Source: Brachynemurus nebulosus (taxonomy: Eukaryota; Arthropoda; Insecta; Neuroptera; Myrmeleontidae). Taken from it: DNA of 64,000 nt. A program made the position numbers and the translations under genes. Position 1 is the first letter of the stretch, and each line of letters opens with the position of its first letter. The notes beneath the pieces were generated by a model. That model saw nothing but the letters and a program-made list of their open reading frames with translations. It searched no databases and was not told where the DNA came from. Positions 58,046 through 64,000 of this stretch are shown in pieces. The DNA lies in contig JAPWDM010000001.1 of assembly GCA_035578155.1 (NCBI GenBank), positions 62,001-126,000 on the forward strand, given 5' to 3'.

Positions 58046-59076
58046 CCGTCATTTGGGGTGGAATTGATAAAAAAAAACATATTTTGGTCTTAGTTTTATA
58101 GAAATAAAAGACAACCGGAGCAAAATTGGTTTATATGTATAGACGATGGTAATACGGACCTTATTGCAAAATGTCGTGTCCTTACATGTCAAAACATAGT
58201 CTACAGGAAGCAAGCAAGCCATGAACAATCTCATACTCGTTATGGGGTGACATTGTTTACACGAATTCGCAGCCCTGAAAACGCACTTTCTTCATAAAGA
58301 GTAGGCCCGACGAGAGGGTGGTCTAGCCGGGGTTACACTCTTGCGGCCCGGGCTTAAGGAGGAAGTCCGTAGCTGTCCGTAGAAGGCCAGAAAAAAAAGT
58401 TAAGGGCTTTGTTTTGTTCATCACCTATTTTTTGGGGATGAAAATTTTCAAAAATACGGTTTTGGTCCCAGAGTCCGCCATTTTTTTCACGGCCCTAATT
58501 AAGAGAAAAAACTCTTTGACGACCATTTTTTCTTAAATTTTCAAAAAATTCTTATTGTAAAAAAGCTTGTTTGATGCTTATAATAAATTTTAATAGTTTT
58601 AAACATGGTCAGATACATCGTATACGGCTATACGCAATTAATCTTTCAATACAATAATTGAACAATCTCACCCCATGTATATGATTAATGTCACCCCACG
58701 CAATAATATGTCCAATATGACAAAAAATACTGAACTGATTATGTACAGCCAAGTACGTGATGGTTACAAAGCATCAATAATTATGTGTATTTTATTAAAA
58801 TATAAAAACTGTGTTTAGATTTTGACTTATCAGATAAAGTTTTAAAAGTTCACTTTCACCCAAAAATACAACTTCTTTTAATACACTATATTTTTTTTAA
58901 ATATATGGAACTGCTGAACTTGACGTGCATAGGGTATTTTCAGCCATCTTATTTCTTCCATTATCGGTCGGAAAAATCGCATTCTAAACTATAGTTCTGG
59001 CGCTATATTCAATTTAAAAAAATATGATTTAGTGAACAATCTCACCCCCGATGATCAGTTCCACCACAAATGACGG
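58046..59076. mobile_element. TA-flanked element with CCGTCATTTG ends
   Basis: Left CCGTCATTTGGGGTGGAATT, right complement of CCGTCATTTGTGGTGGAACT, with TA at 58044-58045 and 59077-59078. CAATCTCACCCC/GGGGTGACATTG motifs recur inside (about 58225, 58660, 58690, 59036). 1,031 bp and non-coding; Tc1/mariner-group by target. Confidence 0.8.
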
Positions 59077-59240
59077 TAAACATTGTTAGGTAATGAACTA
59101 CTGATTTAACATTATAAACAAATTCAAACAATTAGATAAAGACAAAGAATTATATTGACTAATTTGTTTAGTATATTCAGAGTACACTTGATGTAATTTT
59201 ATTCCACACAATATAAATAGTATTTTTAGTTTTTCTTTTA

Positions 59241-59360
59241 GCGAATTTCGAAAACTCGAAATTCAGCTATTACAGTAGGTCTCATGTCGCAATCTGAGTC
59301 CGGGACTATGGCAGAAATCTGTTTTGAGGTCCCTAGAATACGAAAATGATATTCACTAAA

Positions 59361-59430
<70 letters not shown>

Positions 59431-61481
59431 TCCCACGATAACTCTCGAACGAAACGTGAAATTTTGTGTGCGGACTGGATTCTGAATTGGCTTGGCTAAG
59501 TTCGTTAGCCAGACACGTCGGATGCCCAGAAGTAGGTTTTCTGGCCATTTTTTATCATTCGATCTTATCATAAGACAGTTCGACTTTTACATCGTTGAAA
59601 AGGAAAAAAAAAATTATGAAGAAAATGTTCTTATAATTTTCTTTCTATGTTAAGTAGTTTTCGAGAAAATCGTAATTTTCACTATTGGCTTATTTTGCTC
59701 TCCTTGTCATTGTAATAAGTAATTTATATTTCTATCTCAGTTCTTTATGAAGTATAAAAATATTTCACTTTTTTATTAAAGAATTTTGTGAGAACAAGTG
59801 AAGTATATTCACATACATGTGTTATAACACACACATGTATAGAGTTTTGTTTCTCATTTATTGCATTATAATTAGCATGGTTCTATCTCATGTTAAAAAA
59901 TGTAAATTAAACAGATTTTCTAAGCTAACGTAATGAAGAATTTTTTTTTTTTTTTTATTGAATTTTTAAGTAAACAAGAAATTGAAGATTATGTTATGAT
60001 ATAATATTATTAAATATGAAACAAAACAAAATATGTATAATGTACATATGTATGCACGGAAAAATATTTTGAATCGATTTTGAAAATTTTTTCACTAATA
60101 ATTAATAATGTTAAAAAATTAAACCATTTCAAATGGATTTAAGGTATTTTATGTGAGGTCAAGGTTTTCGGGACCTAAAAAGGCCAGAAATTAACCAATC
60201 GATTTTAAAAATTTTTTCACAGTTAGTAAGTTAAAGTATTTGAATTAATTAATTAAATGATGTCCGCAAGAAGCTTACGGACTGCCATAAGTTATATGAG
60301 ATCCTTAGAACCCTTTTCTTACTGTTAGAGTACTAGACTTGCATGAGTTTCGCCAGGATTTACTGATCCCATAATTGTAAAAAATAAACTAAACGACCAA
60401 TTTTAAAAAAATCTTCACTGTTACAGAGCTAAACTGTTTTAGATAGATTTAGAATACATTATGTAAGGTCCGCCAGGGTCCGCAGGACCCAAAAGTGTCA
60501 AAAATAAACTGCCTGATCGATTTTGAAAATTTTTTCACTGTTACAGAGCTAAACTATTTTAGATAAATATCGATTACGTTATGTAAGGTCCGCCTGGGTC
60601 CATAGGACCCAAAAGTGTCAAAAATAAACTGCCTGATCGATTTTGAAAATTTTTTCACTGTTACAGAGCTAAACTGTTTTAGATAAATATAGATTCCGTT
60701 ATGTAAGGTCTGCCAGGGTCCATAGGATCCAGAAGTGTCAAAAATAAATTAACTGACCGATTTTGAAAATTTTTTCACTGTTACAGAGCTAAACTATTTT
60801 AGATAAATATAAATTACGTTATGTGAGGTCCACCAAGGTCCATAGAACCCAAAAGTGTCAAAAATAAACTAACTGACCGATTTTGAAAATTTTTTCACTG
60901 TTACAGAGCTAAACTATTTTAGATAAATATAGATTACGTTATGTAAGATCTGCCAGGGTCCATGGGATCCAAAAGTGTCAAAAATAAACTAACCGACCGA
61001 TTTTGAAAATTTTTTCACTGTTGGGGAACTAAGCTATTTTAGATAGACATACATTACGTTATTTAGGGTCCGCCAGGGTCCATGGGACCCAAAAGTGGTA
61101 AAAATAAACTAACCGACCGATTTTGAAAATTTTTTCACTCTTACAGAGCTAAACTATTTTAGATAAATATAGATTACGTTATGTAAAGTCTGCCAGGGTC
61201 CATCGGATCCAAAAGTGTCAAAAATAAACTAACCGACCGATTTTGAAAATTTTTTCACTGTTGGGAAGCTAAGCTATTTTAGATACATATAGATTACGTT
61301 ATGTAAGGTCTGACAGTGTCAGTAGGACCTAAAAGTGTCAAAAATAAAATAACTGACCGATTTTGAAACTTTTTTACTATTACCGAGGTAAACTATTTTA
61401 GATAGGTACAGGTTGTGTTATCTGAGATCCACAACTGTCCTGCGGATGCAAATGCGGCGTAGAATGCTACACAACGGGTTT

Positions 61482-61564
<83 letters not shown>

Positions 61565-61909
61565 CATAAAGTCCGCCTAGAATATACGGTCGAGCTGATT
61601 TTTTAATGAGGTCCACCGGGATCTTGCAGATCCGAAAACGCCAGTAATAAGCTATCGAACCGATGCTAAAAAATTTCTCACTACTAGAGAACTAAATTAT
61701 TTTAGATGGATAGAACTATGCTGCACAAAATTCGTTCGGATTCTTGGGTCCCCAAAAATACCAAAACTAATTACCCAGCCGATTTTAAAAATTCTTTTAC
61801 TCTTAGAAAGCTAAACTATTTTAAATAGGTACAGGTCTTAGATGAGATCCGCCAGTGCCCAAGATTTGGAAATTCGCTATGTTATGCAGATGCTGCGACA
61901 GGGGTATTT
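59241..61909 (+). mobile_element. large composite family B element
   Basis: Begins with a family B block (GAAATTCAGCTATTACAG, GGGACTATGGCAGAAATCTG), then (TA)n at 59363-59426, ACGATAACTCTCGAACGAAA and a GCCAGACACGTCGGATG segment. The 120-bp array follows, then a second (TA)n at 61484-61562 and two diverged units. It ends GCTATGTTATGCAGATGCTG then GGGGTATTT, the terminus of the 16072-16873 element. The same module order, reversed and degraded, runs from 42447 down to about 41237. No protein-coding content; the left terminus is unclear. Confidence 0.6.
60062..61450 (+). repeat. 120-bp tandem array
   Basis: The CGATTTTGAAAATTTTTTCA anchor recurs at exact 120-bp steps from about 60519 to 61359 (eight units), each with AGCTAAACTATTTTAGATA, TACGTTATGTAAGGTC and CCAGGGTCCATRGGA. 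Left-hand units at about 60075, 60200 and 60400 are more diverged and unevenly spaced. 120 bp is 40 codons but no frame is open through the array. Two further diverged units lie at 61600-61860. Confidence 0.95.
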
Positions 61910-62199
61910 TAAATTTTTACATGGGCATGGTATTGGCGGGGATACAGATATTCGTGAGCGAGTATATCGGATAAATAGCTAATGTTTGTTATTGTCTTTA
62001 TATGTACTTATTGAACCAGAAATCATAATATCCATGTTTTAATATTTTTCGGGACAGCGGAGAAAATTTTAGTAAGTAATAAAAGTAATTATCTACAAAA
62101 AACAATATATTTGTTGACTTTTCGATAGTCTGAAATTTTCGCAGGTAACGTTTGACCTGATAATAATGTTTTGGTTCCCAAAGTTCCATTTGATCATTG
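61910..62199. other. short AT-rich spacer
   Basis: Nothing recognised. Confidence 0.4.
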
Positions 62200-63071
62200 G
62201 GTTAATTCCATGGTCACTTACATTACAATTTGATTTAAAATTTGGATTAAAATCTTTTGAATTTTCGTATTTAATGAGTAAATCCACTAAAATTTAGTCA
62301 AATTAAATCGAATACGATTTGAACTTTTAAACAAAGGAAATCAAACAACAAAAAATGCATATAAATTTTTTTTATACAAGATAAAGTAGGTAGTCACTTA
62401 CATTACTCAAAAAGGAAAATAATTTTTCATCTTGTACACAATGATAATTTTCTATTCTGTTTTGATAACAAACAGCTTCATTTAAGTAAATTTAAACAAA
62501 TAATATTTCAATACATTATTTTAATAATAAATTTCATAAAATATTATATATTTTTGATAAAAATGTAACTTTTAATCGATCACTTACATTACACCTCTTT
62601 GGTCACTTACATTACAGTGTCACTTTAAAACAAGTTTTATTAAAAAGTAAGTAGTTTATTAGTTTGATTTTTTGGAAAATATGATAGATAATAAAGATAA
62701 AAGCTTATTTTTAGTAATTAAAAAAACGTCTGTCGATTTTGGTAGCCTTCATTACTCGAATTCGTAGCTTGACAAAAAATCAAAATAATACTCAAAACGA
62801 AAATAGTAATTATTTCAGCAGAAAGAGAAAGGTAAATTTAGCTGTATTTTAATATTCATTTGAAAAAAATCATAAGTTACAGTTTTTTTTTATTAAGTAA
62901 TAAATCTTTAAGCCAAATTTACAAAATAAAAACAATTAAAGGTAAAAAAATAAAAAAAAAAACGTTGTATATTAGTGATTTAGTCTTTTGCGTATCAAGT
63001 AGGCATGATTTTGATTAATTATTTTCATTTCTTAATTTTTACTAAAATTCCATCATTTCATGGAATTGCCC
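62200..63071 (-). mobile_element. GGGCAATTCC-family DNA transposon, copy 3
   Basis: Reverse copy of 24704-25588. The left end GGTTAATTCCATGGTCACTT departs slightly from GGGCAATTCC; the right end is ATGGAATTGCCC. Duplication ATTG at 62196-62199 and 63072-63075. GGTCACTTACATTAC motifs lie at 62212, 62391, 62578 and 62602, the same positions as in copy 2. No coding frame. Confidence 0.85.
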
Positions 63072-63075
63072 ATTG

Positions 63076-63193
63076 ATCACTTCTTAAAATAAATAGGTGT
63101 TTGCGTACCTCTTCAAAATAAATTTTATTAATGGATAATTACATCAGTTAATTACGTAACATGGCAATTTTCTAGATTCAAAGTATTTGTTTG

Positions 63194-63227
<34 letters not shown>

Positions 63228-63928
63228 CAAATATATCATCCTATGTATCGTAAGTTATATCTGTCGTCTGTTATGAGTTTTTTTTTTAAACATCCTGTGC
63301 ATTTCTTTCCTGCTTCCATTTAAATGCGAGTGATTGAACTTCGCAGATCGGAACAACTCTTTGTAGAAAAGGTCAACCTACATTCGGTTGTACAAGTAAC
63401 AGTATTCTTATTTCTTTTTATTTCCTTGCTTTCGTCCTTCTCCCTTACACTCTGTAGCAAAATTATGTTAAATTTCTTTTTAAATTTTTACTTAAACGAA
63501 TCGAATATGATAAGTTATATTATTTATAGGTAATAAATTTTTTGTATGCACGATAATAACAATTTCAGTTCGGAAAATGGAAAATTTAAATATATTTGTA
63601 TAACTCGAATTTTTCTAACATGATTCAGACAGCTTGGTTACTGAAAATAGTTTTTAGTAGCTCTTATTCGATAGGTTTTACTTATTAAATTACCAATGCT
63701 GATTAATAATTTAATCAGTAAGTCCTAAAATTTCGAGATTTCTCTGAATTATGTATTTACACAAGTCGGCAAAAAATTGCTTATGGGTCTGTTTTCGCAT
63801 TATTTTTTTTTTAATTTCACGTTGAAACTTGATGAAAACCACTATCCTGGACTTTTAGAGTTAGGTTTATTTTCACTGGATTATAGGAGAAAAAGTCCGA
63901 CTTTAACTCTCTTTAACTCTTTTTGTTG
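63076..63928. other. unassigned AT-rich DNA
   Basis: Contains a ~34-base T run at 63188-63222; a frame at 63324-63533 has no family signature. Confidence 0.4.
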
Positions 63929-64000
63929 TAGATACAAGTAATAAAACTGTAACGAGACCTTGTGTTTACATGGAATATTTTTTTGAAAATTGTATTGCTG
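63929..64000 (+). mobile_element. non-autonomous Helitron, copy 4, 5' end only
   Basis: TAGATACAAGTAATAAAACT then GTAACGAGACCTTGTG and GGAATATTTTTTTGAAAATT match the 5' part of copy 3. The rest lies beyond the window. Confidence 0.75.

Overview
This is repeat-dense, visibly AT-rich animal DNA with no recognisable host gene, no rRNA and no canonical tRNA gene. Long (TA)n tracts, Helitrons with a CTAG end and CGCG-rich 3' hairpin, many hAT and TA-target MITEs, a tRNA-derived SINE and non-LTR remnants fit an insect nuclear genome. A hemipteran would be my guess from general familiarity, but nothing here proves it. None of the open frames looks like an intact gene; most lie in repeats or low-complexity DNA.

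Layout. 0-5.7 kb: a 3.07-kb foldback element whose inverted arms are tandem arrays of a ~146-bp unit, with a perfect 9-bp target duplication, sits inside an older repeat (family C); a truncated hAT with four 167-bp units follows. 6.2-7.5 kb: a hAT carrying a nested Helitron. 8.8-15.2 kb: family A repeat, 42-bp and 32-bp minisatellites, a TA-flanked element holding a 103-bp-unit foldback array rich in heat-shock-element-like sites, and a reverse Helitron. 15.3-19.2 kb: family B repeats with (TA)n cores, an 874-bp element with GGGCAATTCC ends, and a GGCCAAT palindrome. 22-27.7 kb: a pogo/Tigger-like element with a dead transposase, a second GGGCAATTCC element, an RNase H remnant and a TTAA element. 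28.6-38.1 kb: several hAT MITEs, a SINE, a second full Helitron, and a jockey/CR1-type reverse transcriptase pseudogene split by a TTAA MITE. 39.4-46.3 kb: tandem arrays related in reverse to those at 59-62 kb, family A with a nested mariner-like foldback, and a TA element with internal copies of its end motif. 49.3-56.3 kb: a pogo-like MITE, a TAA-flanked element with nested hATs, and a hAT with a recognisable dimerisation-domain pseudogene. 57-64 kb: family A, a TA element, an exact 120-bp tandem array, the third GGGCAATTCC element and the start of a fourth Helitron.

The elements interact mainly by nesting, and several insertion sites can be read at base level because an uninterrupted copy of the host repeat lies elsewhere in the window. 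A recurring theme is end motifs repeated inside the same element (at 11.5, 17, 22, 25, 45, 50, 58 and 62 kb), as expected of transposase-binding arrays. All family assignments rest on termini, target duplications and short protein motifs read by eye; no database search was possible.
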